From assembly GCA_947038135.1 (NCBI GenBank), contig CAMQVM010000007.1, forward strand, positions 1 to 17,924: a stretch of DNA of 17,924 nucleotides, written 5' to 3'. The stretch comes from an uncultured Rikenellaceae bacterium. Its GTDB lineage: Bacteria; Bacteroidota; Bacteroidia; Bacteroidales; Rikenellaceae. Under the pieces are notes generated by a model. The model was not told the origin of the DNA. It did not search any database and saw nothing but the letters and a program-made list of their open reading frames with translations. The translations under genes and the position numbers were made by a program. Below are positions 1-8,242 of the stretch, in pieces. The first letter of the stretch is position 1. Each line of letters starts with the position of its first letter.

Positions 1-101
1 AAAAACCATACCTAAATAGTTGATAATAAGTATATTTTAGGTTTTGCGAATCGCCTATGTAGCAGTTAACAATTTATATGCGACCACTATAAAACTATAC
101 G

Positions 102-137
102 AAAAGAGCAGCCCCACAACATGGAAGCCACTCTTTT
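102..137 (-). terminator. Probable intrinsic terminator after parC
   Basis: Read on the minus strand, AAAAGAG and CTCTTTT form a seven-pair outer stem. It continues inward through about seven more pairs, several of them G-U (TGGCTTC against GGGGCTG), and a TTTT follows. It sits 60 bases past the parC stop, where the seven-gene unit would be expected to end. The outer stem is perfectly symmetric, so it could also act on transcripts arriving from the other side. The T-tract is short. Confidence 0.55.
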
Positions 138-152
138 ACTATATTACACAAG

Positions 153-180
153 TTATCAACAATTGAATCAATTATCAACA
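153..180. repeat. Direct TTATCAACA repeats flanking a 13-bp palindrome
   Basis: TTATCAACA occurs at 153-161 and again at 172-180, in the same orientation with starts 19 bases apart. Between and overlapping them, 161-173 reads AATTGAATCAATT, a palindrome with six-base arms around a single central base. The site lies between the parC stop and its putative terminator. The nonamer differs from the classical DnaA box TTATCCACA at one position. Whether any protein binds here is unknown. Confidence 0.5.
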
Positions 181-196
181 CTTTTATAAACACTGT

Positions 197-2938
197 TTAA
201 AACTCATCAAAAAGAGACTTATTTTGATGTTCAACATCCACTATATCAACATCTTGACCTGAATCACTAACACTGTCAACAACCTCAACTACTTCAGGAA
301 ACCTAAGTGGCTCAACAAACGCCATTTTAGCTACTTCATAAATTGTAAGTCTTTTCCCTTTAGCTCTATGACTCTTAATGCCAATAAAGTTATCAACATC
401 TACTGCTTCATCAGGGCGTGCTGCATTAGCTCCACCAAACTCAATAGTAAGATTAGGGTAAAAATCGTTATTTATCTCTAGCATATATGACGATGCAGCT
501 TCATCAATAAAGTATTGATGCTTCTCAGATAGTTCAATGTTAAACCTTTTAAGATAGAAAAATTTACTACCCCCATCATAATAGGTCACCGAGTAGATAC
601 GGTTAGGATCACACTTCTCTACACGAAGTATATTTTCAGGGAAATATTGATTTAACTCATACCCTGAGGTGTAGTAAGTACCATCGGTTGTAAACACCAC
701 AATTTTATCATCGCTCCTAAACTCACCAAGTAGCTCACCTATACCATCACTATTAAGCTTATTTATATCGCTGTCAAACCACACATTCTGCCCCGAGAGA
801 GTAGAGACACCCTTACTCTTTAGAGATACTTTATGTATTGGATAGCGTGAAAAGGTGTTACCCTGAGAAGCACGTCCTTTTATTAATAGCTGCGAAAAAT
901 CAAGATCTACAATAAGCTTTTTTAGACGAGGGCGTGGTTTAAGGTAGACTTTAAGAATCTCTGCCTCTCCATTTTCATTAACACTCATATATAGCACCTC
1001 AGACCCTTTGCTGCCCTTTGTTATATTATATACTTTATCACGTGTGATACCCTTTATAGCACAACGTTTTACCAATACAGCACCAGTTTCGCCATCATGA
1101 TATAGCACATTATAGATAGTACGCTCATCATTTCGCTTGAAGATACCTATGCTAATTATATTTTTATCGAAATAAGCTTTATCTGAAACTTTTGTAATAA
1201 CATAGCGACCATCACGGGTAAACACAATTACATCATCTATATCTGAACAGTCACAAACAAACTCCTCTTTTTTCATACTACCACCCATACCATAAAAGCC
1301 ATCAGTACGATTTACATATAGCTTAGCATTGGCAACAGCCACTTGTGTAGCCTCAATAGAGCTAAAGTTACGGATTTCGGTACGACGCTCCTTACCCTTA
1401 GAGTAGTTTTTTCGGATACGCTTGTAGTACTCAATAGCAAAATCGTTTAGGTTATCAAGGTTACCTTTAACCTGCGCCATCTCATCTTCTACACTCTTGA
1501 TATGATCATCAGCCTTTTTATCATCATATTTAGATATACGCTTAATTTTTATCTCAGTAAGACGTACTATATCTTCATCGTTTATATCTCTATAAAACAT
1601 CTTTTTGTATGGCTCAAGACCTCTATATATTACAGCAATAACCTCTTCCCAGCTCTCACACTCTTCAATATCACGATAGATACGTTTTTCAATAAATATC
1701 TTTTCAAGAGATGAAAGATGCCAATCTTCGGTTAGCTCAGAGAGTTTAAGCTCTAGCTCCTTACCAAGCTGTTGCTTAGTACGTTCAGTTACAATGCGCA
1801 AAATATTAGATACACCCGTAAATATAGGCTTATCTTCAGTAATAACACAAGCATTAGGCGATATAGATATTTCGCAATCTGTAAAGGCATAAAGTGCATC
1901 TATAGTCTTATCAGCCGACACATCATTTGTTAAGTGTATAAGTATCTCAACATTCTCGGCCGTGTTGTCGTCTACACGCTTAATCTTAATCTTCGACTTT
2001 TCGTTAGCCTTGATTATCGACTCTATAATAGATGTTGTATTTTTACCAAATGGTATCTCTGTAATAGAGAGAGTATTTTTATCTACTTTAATAATACGTG
2101 AACGAATCTTAACAGCTCCGCCACGTGCACCATCGTTATAACGACTTACATCAACAAATCCACCAGTAATAAAGTCAGGAAACAGCTCAAAACTCTCTCC
2201 TTTAAGGCAAGCAATAGAGCTATCAATAAGCTCTATAAAGTTGTGTGGTAAAATTTTAGATGCTAAACCAACAGCTATACCCTCTCCCCCTTGTGCAAGT
2301 AGCAGAGGAAACTTTACAGGTAGAGTAATAGGCTCTTTGTTACGCCCATCATAGGTTAACATCCAATCGGTGGTTTTAGGATTAAACACCACATCAAGCG
2401 CAAACTTTGATAAGCGAGCCTCGATATAACGAGGTGCCGCCGAGCTATCTCCAGTATAGATGTTACCCCAGTTACCTTGACAATCTATCAGAAGATCTTT
2501 TTGTCCTAACTGCACAAGCGCTCCACCAATAGAGCTATCTCCGTGAGGGTGAAACTGCATTGTGTTACCGATTATATTTGCTACTTTATTGTAGCGACCA
2601 TCATCCATTCTCTTCATAGAGTGGAGTATACGGCGCTGTACGGGCTTTAATCCATCATCAAGATGTGGCACAGCACGCTCAAGAATCACATACGAAGCGT
2701 AGTCCAAAAACCACTCTTTGTACATTCCTGTAAGTTGATTTCTCTTTTCAGGCGAGAATGTAGTAAGGTGTGTAAACCTATACTCGGCAGAACCATTAGC
2801 TCCATCAACATCTTCTGAATCTGAATCAGCAGTAGCATCTGAGGTATCAGTATCAGCAGTTGCATCAAGCTCTTGCAACCCCTCTTGCGAACCCTCTACC
2901 ACCTCATCATCGTAAGTATCTTTTATATTATCGCTCAT
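197..2938 (-). CDS. parC: DNA topoisomerase IV subunit A (ParC)
   Basis: This is the breakage-reunion subunit of a type IIA topoisomerase, which with ParE decatenates and relaxes DNA. The 913 residues show the winged-helix/tower core from about residue 70: DDGLKPVQRRIL near 94-105, HPHGDSS at 130-136, and the catalytic tyrosine Y171 in AAPRYIEARL. A coiled-coil stretch lies around 470-510. The C-terminal third is a beta-pinwheel-like region without an intact GyrA box (QRRGGKG); GRASQGN is at best a degenerate version. Lack of the box and direct pairing with parE favour ParC over GyrA. Residues 1-50 form an unusually acidic, Ser/Thr/Asp-rich tail (17 Asp/Glu), and the last 30 residues are also acidic. 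The ATG lies 20 bases after the parE stop, so it is the last gene of the unit. An alternative annotation is the generic 'gyrase/topo IV subunit A'. Confidence 0.95.
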   Translation of the reverse strand: MSDNIKDTYDDEVVEGSQEGLQELDATADTDTSDATADSDSEDVDGANGSAEYRFTHLTTFSPEKRNQLTGMYKEWFLDYASYVILERAVPHLDDGLKPVQRRILHSMKRMDDGRYNKVANIIGNTMQFHPHGDSSIGGALVQLGQKDLLIDCQGNWGNIYTGDSSAAPRYIEARLSKFALDVVFNPKTTDWMLTYDGRNKEPITLPVKFPLLLAQGGEGIAVGLASKILPHNFIELIDSSIACLKGESFELFPDFITGGFVDVSRYNDGARGGAVKIRSRIIKVDKNTLSITEIPFGKNTTSIIESIIKANEKSKIKIKRVDDNTAENVEILIHLTNDVSADKTIDALYAFTDCEISISPNACVITEDKPIFTGVSNILRIVTERTKQQLGKELELKLSELTEDWHLSSLEKIFIEKRIYRDIEECESWEEVIAVIYRGLEPYKKMFYRDINDEDIVRLTEIKIKRISKYDDKKADDHIKSVEDEMAQVKGNLDNLNDFAIEYYKRIRKNYSKGKERRTEIRNFSSIEATQVAVANAKLYVNRTDGFYGMGGSMKKEEFVCDCSDIDDVIVFTRDGRYVITKVSDKAYFDKNIISIGIFKRNDERTIYNVLYHDGETGAVLVKRCAIKGITRDKVYNITKGSKGSEVLYMSVNENGEAEILKVYLKPRPRLKKLIVDLDFSQLLIKGRASQGNTFSRYPIHKVSLKSKGVSTLSGQNVWFDSDINKLNSDGIGELLGEFRSDDKIVVFTTDGTYYTSGYELNQYFPENILRVEKCDPNRIYSVTYYDGGSKFFYLKRFNIELSEKHQYFIDEAASSYMLEINNDFYPNLTIEFGGANAARPDEAVDVDNFIGIKSHRAKGKRLTIYEVAKMAFVEPLRFPEVVEVVDSVSDSGQDVDIVDVEHQNKSLFDEF

Positions 2939-2958
2939 ATTAACTTATATTCTTGTTG

Positions 2959-4815
2959 TTACATACTAAAATCGTCTGCATCTACTGTATCAGTGTCGAT
3001 TTTTAAGTTGTCAATAATAAACTCTTGACGCTCCATACTGTTTTTACCCATATAGAACTCCAATATATCTTTTGTGTAGTCGTCTTTTGTAAGTCGCACT
3101 TTTTCGAGCCTTATATCTTCACCAATAAAGTTTTTAAACTCATTAGCAGAGATCTCTCCAAGTCCCTTAAATCGAGTAATCTCGACCCCAGTCTTTAACG
3201 ATTTTATAGCCGTTGTTTTTTCAGACTCATTGTAGCAGTAGTGAGTTTTCTTTTTGTTTCGCACCCTAAACAGCGGCGTTTCAAGTATAAAAAGATGCCC
3301 TCCACGTATCAAATCGGGGAAAAATTGTAGAAAGAAGGTGATAAGTAGCAACCTGATATGCATACCATCAACATCGGCATCGGTAGCGATAATAACCTTG
3401 TTGTAACGCAAGTTATCTATTCCCTCTTCGATATTTAAAGCTGCTTGAAGCAGGTTAAATTCCTCATTTTGATATATCACCTTTTTGGTAAGCCCAAAGG
3501 TATTGAGCGGCTTTCCCTTCAACGAAAACACAGCCTGCGTTGCAACATCACGACTCATTGTTATAGAACCACTTGCCGAGTCACCCTCGGTGATAAACAA
3601 CATTGTCTGTTCTGCCTTAACGTGTGTACTATTTAAGTGAGCTCTACAATCACGTAACTTTTTATTATGTAAACTTACCTTCTTAGCAAATTCACGAGCC
3701 TTTTTTTGTATTCCCGATATAGCCTTTCTGTCCTTTTCAGACTCTTGTATCTTTTTAAGCAGCACCTCTGCAACAGCAGGGTTTTTGTGGAGGTAGTTAT
3801 CAAGCTTCTCTTTCAAGAAGTCCATTATGAAGTTGCGTATAGATACCCCCCCAGGAGTCATATCTTTAGATCCGAGTTTTGTTTTTGTCTGCGACTCAAA
3901 TATAGGGTCTTCAATACGTACACTTACAGCTGCAACAATAGAGTTGCGAATATCTACTGAGTCGAAATCTTTTTTGTAAAAATCTTTTATTGTCTTAGCA
4001 ACACCCTCCTTAAAACATATTTGGTGCGTACCTCCTTGAACAGTATTTTGACCATTGACAAATGAGTAGTAGCTCTCGTTGTATCCTGAACCATGCGTAA
4101 TAGCCACCTCTATATCATCATCAAAGATGTGTATAGGTGCATAAAGCGCATCTTCATGCATATTTTCGTTAAGCAGATCAAGAAGCCCATTTTTAGAGAC
4201 ATAAGGAGTACCATTAAGCCTTATTACCAACCCTGCATTGAGGTAAGTATAATTCTTAATCATAGCCTCAACATAACTTAGGTTATACTCATAATCACCA
4301 AATAGGTAGTCACTACCATCTGCAAAGAAAGAGGTTTCTGTTCCATTTTTGCGAGATAGCAGAGTATCATCTCTACGTTCGACAACAAGCCCTTTACTAA
4401 ACTCTATCTCTCTAAACTCACCATCACGAGTGGCACTTATAGTAAAATATGAAGATAGAGCATTAACAGCTTTGATACCGACACCATTAAGACCTACCGA
4501 TTTTTTAAACACCTTGCTATCATATTTTGCACCAGTGTTCATTTTAGAAGCTACATCTTCAAGCTTGCCTAATGGCACACCACGCCCATAATCACGAACA
4601 GTAACCTTTTTATCTTTGATAATAACATCTATACTCTTACCAAACCCCATCATATATTCATCGATAGAGTTGTCAAGAACCTCTTTAATAAGTACATATA
4701 TACCATCATCGCTAGATGCACCATCTCCTAACTTTCCAATATACATACCAGGGCGACGCCTAATATGCTCGTTCCACTCAAGGGTTTTGATATCATCCTC
4801 AATATATTCTGCCAT
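2959..4815 (-). CDS. parE: DNA topoisomerase IV subunit B (ParE)
   Basis: This is the ATPase subunit of topoisomerase IV. The GHKL ATPase domain comes first: E45 and N49 in KEVLDNSIDE, D75 in VRDYGRG, and a glycine-rich ATP lid around 108-120 (GLNGVGIKA). The transducer domain carries the conserved QTK loop at 309-311, whose lysine contacts ATP. The TOPRIM domain has EGDSASG at 410-416 and DADVDG at 479-484, which supply the metal-binding acidic residues. The C-terminal tail contains the RFKGLGE motif at about 548-554. At 618 residues it has the usual length for ParE without the large GyrB insertion. It lies 20 bases upstream of parC and 29 bases downstream of the acyltransferase gene, so co-transcription is likely. 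ParE rather than GyrB is inferred from the length and the adjacent parC. Confidence 0.95.
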   Translation of the reverse strand: MAEYIEDDIKTLEWNEHIRRRPGMYIGKLGDGASSDDGIYVLIKEVLDNSIDEYMMGFGKSIDVIIKDKKVTVRDYGRGVPLGKLEDVASKMNTGAKYDSKVFKKSVGLNGVGIKAVNALSSYFTISATRDGEFREIEFSKGLVVERRDDTLLSRKNGTETSFFADGSDYLFGDYEYNLSYVEAMIKNYTYLNAGLVIRLNGTPYVSKNGLLDLLNENMHEDALYAPIHIFDDDIEVAITHGSGYNESYYSFVNGQNTVQGGTHQICFKEGVAKTIKDFYKKDFDSVDIRNSIVAAVSVRIEDPIFESQTKTKLGSKDMTPGGVSIRNFIMDFLKEKLDNYLHKNPAVAEVLLKKIQESEKDRKAISGIQKKAREFAKKVSLHNKKLRDCRAHLNSTHVKAEQTMLFITEGDSASGSITMSRDVATQAVFSLKGKPLNTFGLTKKVIYQNEEFNLLQAALNIEEGIDNLRYNKVIIATDADVDGMHIRLLLITFFLQFFPDLIRGGHLFILETPLFRVRNKKKTHYCYNESEKTTAIKSLKTGVEITRFKGLGEISANEFKNFIGEDIRLEKVRLTKDDYTKDILEFYMGKNSMERQEFIIDNLKIDTDTVDADDFSM

Positions 4816-4844
4816 CAGCTAAATACTCCTATCTATTATATGAA

Positions 4845-5621
4845 TTATTCTTTTTCTTTATACAAATTTGGTTCAAGCTCTTTATGAACTGCAAGCATCT
4901 TTGAATGCACATGAGCTGTTAAATCTTTAAGACTCATAGCCTTAACATCCTCTACTGGAATAGGATCTAAAATAGTTAGCCTAAATTTTGTTGGCATCTT
5001 TAAGAATTTGCCAAAATAGTTGCTCACCTCCCATGTACCATCTACTATCATCGGAACAATAGGTAATGACCCTAACTTAGCCATCATAAAAGCACCATCT
5101 TTAAACTCCTCTACCTTACCTGTTTTGCTACGTGTTCCCTCAGGAAAGATCAATATTGAGATTCCCCGAGACAATAGATCTTTAGATTTTATAATCATTG
5201 CCTTGGCACTCTTAGCACCTCCACGCTTAACAGTGATATCATCTCTTAACCATATTATCCAGCCGATTATAGGTATGTTATAAACCTCTCTTTTTGCAAT
5301 ATATCTAAATTGCAGAGGTAACGCATGACCTACAATAGGTATATCCATCATAGATTGGTGATTTGATGCTATGATATAGGTCTGCTTCGGGTCGATCTTT
5401 TCGGTACCCTCGATCTCTAAATTCCAAAAAGGACACAGCCTAACTATTACAAAACAAAATACTACTGACACATAGTGTAAAGCAACTCTATCTTTATCAA
5501 ATGGTGTTATGAAAATATAGGTTACCAAAAACACTGGAAAATAGAAAATTAAAAAAAAGAACAGTGCAATATAATAACATATTGTACCAATAAAACTTAA
5601 GGTTTTTAAATACCCACTCAT
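4845..5621 (-). CDS. plsC: 1-acyl-sn-glycerol-3-phosphate acyltransferase (PlsC family)
   Basis: It probably transfers a fatty acyl chain to lysophosphatidic acid to make phosphatidic acid at the inner membrane. The 258-residue protein has two hydrophobic segments near the N-terminus (about 10-38 and 48-62). The acyltransferase signature follows: NHQSMMD at 87-93 with the HX4D pair H88/D93, the phosphate-binding FPEGTR at 159-164, and the LPIVPMIVDG block around 187-195. The order and spacing are those of the PlsC/LPLAT family. It lies 25 bases after the KdsC-like gene and 29 before parE. LPLAT family members can also acylate other lysolipids, for instance ornithine lipids, so the exact substrate is inferred. 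Confidence 0.88.
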   Translation of the reverse strand: MSGYLKTLSFIGTICYYIALFFFLIFYFPVFLVTYIFITPFDKDRVALHYVSVVFCFVIVRLCPFWNLEIEGTEKIDPKQTYIIASNHQSMMDIPIVGHALPLQFRYIAKREVYNIPIIGWIIWLRDDITVKRGGAKSAKAMIIKSKDLLSRGISILIFPEGTRSKTGKVEEFKDGAFMMAKLGSLPIVPMIVDGTWEVSNYFGKFLKMPTKFRLTILDPIPVEDVKAMSLKDLTAHVHSKMLAVHKELEPNLYKEKE

Positions 5622-5646
5622 ATACTATAAATTAAAAAATTAAAAT

Positions 5647-6180
5647 TTAGGTAGATAAAATATCTCTCTCACTACCAATCTGTGCCCATTTATCTTGCGA
5701 CTTAAGCACCTGTTCAATAACATCACGCACACACCCTTTGCCGCCACCATAGTTTGAAACATACTTAGCATGCTCCTTAACATCCGATACTGCGTCTCTA
5801 GGAGCACAAGCCACCCCAACATTTGTCATTGGCTCAATATCGGGGATATCATCTCCCATATATAGTATATCACCCAACGAAAGGTTATATTTACCAGCAA
5901 ACTCTTTAAGCGTAGCTAGCTTATCATGGCAGCCTAGATGCACATCTTCAATTTGCAACCTCTCAAAGCGTGCCACCATAGCATCTCCTACTCCACCAGA
6001 GATAATAGCCACTTTAAACCCTTTTTTAAGAGCCAACGCAATAGCAAAGCCATCTTTAGCGTTATAGGTACGTAACGCCTCGCCACTTGGCAGCGTGGTG
6101 ATACCACCATCAGTAAGCACTCCGTCGCAATCGAACACAAATGCTGTTACCTTTAAAATATCTTCTTTAAAATTTGTCAT
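5647..6180 (-). CDS. kdsC: KdsC-type 3-deoxy-D-manno-octulosonate 8-phosphate phosphatase
   Basis: This is a HAD-superfamily phosphatase of the small, capless KdsC type, expected to remove phosphate from Kdo-8-phosphate to release Kdo for the LPS core. In the 177 residues, motif I is FDCDGVLTDG with nucleophile D17 and general acid D19. Motif II is S61 in IISGG, and motif IV is GDDIPD at 109-114. The Lys of motif III is likely K87. The length matches tetrameric KdsC enzymes, which lack a cap domain. The ATG overlaps the end of the upstream Rossmann/DUF2520 gene by 14 bases, suggesting coupled translation. HAD IIIA phosphatases acting on other sugar acids (for example the sialic-acid or KDN branch) share these motifs, so the substrate assignment is by family and context. 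Confidence 0.85.
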   Translation of the reverse strand: MTNFKEDILKVTAFVFDCDGVLTDGGITTLPSGEALRTYNAKDGFAIALALKKGFKVAIISGGVGDAMVARFERLQIEDVHLGCHDKLATLKEFAGKYNLSLGDILYMGDDIPDIEPMTNVGVACAPRDAVSDVKEHAKYVSNYGGGKGCVRDVIEQVLKSQDKWAQIGSERDILST

Positions 6181-6943
6181 TTAATATATCTTTTGTTATT
6201 ACATCATATAGCTCTAAATTACTGCCTTCCAGCAGAGCTCTATGTTCGTTTATAATATTACTATCACCCCTAGCAGCTGCACCAGTTTGCAACTCTCTTG
6301 GAGATAATTTTGAAACTACTAATTTTCGCACCCCTTCTTCGATCAAAGGATACAAAACTTCCATACTTACACCTGCACTCTCTACAATTAACTGGGCATG
6401 ATGATACATTCGATTAGTGAAGTTATTAGCAAAAGTAGCAGCTAAATGAATAGTTTTCAATGTTTTATCTTCGACTTCAACTCCTTGCATAGCAATATAC
6501 CTTGACAAAGCTACCAATTTTTTGGAAGAAATCACACTTTTAGACTCAATAAATATTGTAATATTTTTAAAATCGACTGTTACCCCCCTTGTAAACGTCT
6601 GTAAAGGGTAAAATCTTGCACTAAAAATATCGCCTCTTTTGCACACTATCAAAGGCAGTGAACCAGAGGTGTGGCACACAATAGATCCGCTTGCAAACTT
6701 AGGCATTAACCAATCAGCTATATCTACAACAACATCATCTCTAAGAGCTAAAATATAGTAATCAGCGGCAATAATTTCACCGTCAATAGCTCCCCATGCA
6801 GCACCACAACTCGCCGACAGTTTTTGACCCTCGACCTTACTGCGTGACACAACCTGCACTAGCTCGCAACTATCACTCATAGCAAACACACGTGCCAAAT
6901 GATATGCTACATTTCCACTTCCGATAACGACAACTCTATTCAT
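6167..6943 (-). CDS. Rossmann-like / DUF2520 domain protein
   Basis: The N-terminus is a dinucleotide-binding Rossmann fold: VVVIGSGNVAYHLAR at about 4-18, with the glycine pattern expected for NAD(P). The C-terminal half, from about residue 120, fits the all-helical DUF2520 domain, with an AATFANNFTN stretch near 169-178 and TGAAARGD near 222-229. The whole resembles a pyrroline-5-carboxylate-reductase or F420-dependent-NADP-oxidoreductase-like scaffold. No specific reaction is established that I can name. The start codon directly abuts the yihY-like stop (TAGATG) and the end overlaps kdsC by 14 bases, so it is embedded in the operon. A dehydrogenase role is an inference from the fold only. 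Confidence 0.82.
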   Translation of the reverse strand: MNRVVVIGSGNVAYHLARVFAMSDSCELVQVVSRSKVEGQKLSASCGAAWGAIDGEIIAADYYILALRDDVVVDIADWLMPKFASGSIVCHTSGSLPLIVCKRGDIFSARFYPLQTFTRGVTVDFKNITIFIESKSVISSKKLVALSRYIAMQGVEVEDKTLKTIHLAATFANNFTNRMYHHAQLIVESAGVSMEVLYPLIEEGVRKLVVSKLSPRELQTGAAARGDSNIINEHRALLEGSNLELYDVITKDILNDKF

Positions 6944-8242
6944 CTATAAATTTTTCACCAGCTTATCTCTATCACTATAAAGCCCACTTACCATATCTAT
7001 GCCTACAACATCTTCAATCGAAGAGGTTCCATGTCCTTCAACTATATCTAACAACCCACCAACAGTAAGCTCAGATACATCAATAGCCATTGTATAGTAA
7101 AATGTTTTACTATTTTTAGAGTGATCAAGATCCTCTACCGAATAGATTATTTTGGCTTGCAAAAGCGTATACATAACCTCTCGAACAGCTGCGACAGGAA
7201 GGTTTAACTTATGAGCTACCTCCTCAGAGGAGAGAGGCTCTTTGCGATCTATAAAGTTACAAGTCAATGTGTGTGATATAAGAATCAGTAGTTTTCTTTT
7301 TAGGTTGAAGCTAAAATCTTTAGCCTCTCTTTCATACTCATAACGAGATATATTTTGGTAAACAAAAGATAACTCAGCACCAAAAAGCACTATCTGCCAA
7401 CATATATTAAGCCATATCAACATAAGTGGAATAGCAGCAAAACTACCATATATAACACTATAATTAGATACTGAGCTCTGAAAAAACACATACGCATATT
7501 TAAACGCAATATAGGCACTTCCTGCAATCACCCCTGCATGAAAAGCTGCTCCAAACTTAACCTTTGTATTTGGTAAAATAACATATATTGCAGCAAACAT
7601 CAGCCACACTATTGCATAAGATATAAACCTAAACAGCACCTTGTAGAGCCATAGCAGAAACTCACTATCGGATATATACTTTATAAACTCGCCATTAACA
7701 TACTCAGTAACGCCAATATATATAGTATACAGTATTGGCACAACAATAATAATAGCGATATAGTCGCTCACTCTACGATATATAGCCCTAGACCTTTTAA
7801 CCTCCCAAAGATGGTTAAAAGCGTCTTCGATACTCGAAAACACCATTATTACCGACCATATCAAAATAACGATACTCACACCTGCAAAGATTCCGACCTT
7901 AGAGTTCTCCAAAAATGAGTTTGCAAACTGCGCAATATAGTTAAAAACACTCTCATACTCAGCAAATGACACTTTTAGGTAACCAATAACTTTATCGTCG
8001 ATACCAAACCCTTTTGAAACTCCAAGTATCATGGCAATAATTGGCACTAAAGAGGTCATGGTATAGTATGTTAATGCCGCTGAACGCACCGAAATTTGAT
8101 GCCTTCCATAATTTTTAAATGTGACAATAAATATTTTTATCTCATTAATGAGTATATTAATCCACCGACCTCTCTCGTCTGACACCTGCCAGATATCGTG
8201 CGTTATGAAGTTAATTAACCTCTCTATCTTCGACTTCATCAC
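6944..8242 (-). CDS. YihY/BrkB-family inner-membrane protein
   Basis: This 432-residue protein belongs to the YihY/UPF0761 (virulence factor BrkB) family, once mistakenly named RNase BN. About six membrane-spanning helices can be picked out, near 55-74, 115-137, 160-181, 203-224, 233-254 and 267-290. The YYTMTSLVPIIA segment at 59-70 is typical of the family. A soluble region from about 310 to 385 has a winged-helix-like pattern (PLSSEEVAHKLNLP, then a recognition-like helix). The transport or other role of the family is unsettled. The two candidate ATG codons (MM) both lie inside the end of nhaC, giving a 32-base overlap. The N-terminal segment before the first helix looks conserved, so I keep the upstream start. 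Confidence 0.85.
   Translation of the reverse strand: MMKSKIERLINFITHDIWQVSDERGRWINILINEIKIFIVTFKNYGRHQISVRSAALTYYTMTSLVPIIAMILGVSKGFGIDDKVIGYLKVSFAEYESVFNYIAQFANSFLENSKVGIFAGVSIVILIWSVIMVFSSIEDAFNHLWEVKRSRAIYRRVSDYIAIIIVVPILYTIYIGVTEYVNGEFIKYISDSEFLLWLYKVLFRFISYAIVWLMFAAIYVILPNTKVKFGAAFHAGVIAGSAYIAFKYAYVFFQSSVSNYSVIYGSFAAIPLMLIWLNICWQIVLFGAELSFVYQNISRYEYEREAKDFSFNLKRKLLILISHTLTCNFIDRKEPLSSEEVAHKLNLPVAAVREVMYTLLQAKIIYSVEDLDHSKNSKTFYYTMAIDVSELTVGGLLDIVEGHGTSSIEDVVGIDMVSGLYSDRDKLVKNL

Noticed and set aside
3445..4822. Several plus-strand open frames of 60-84 codons opposite parE
   Set aside because: They lie antisense inside a strongly conserved topoisomerase gene and their translations show no recognisable motif; they are frame shadows.
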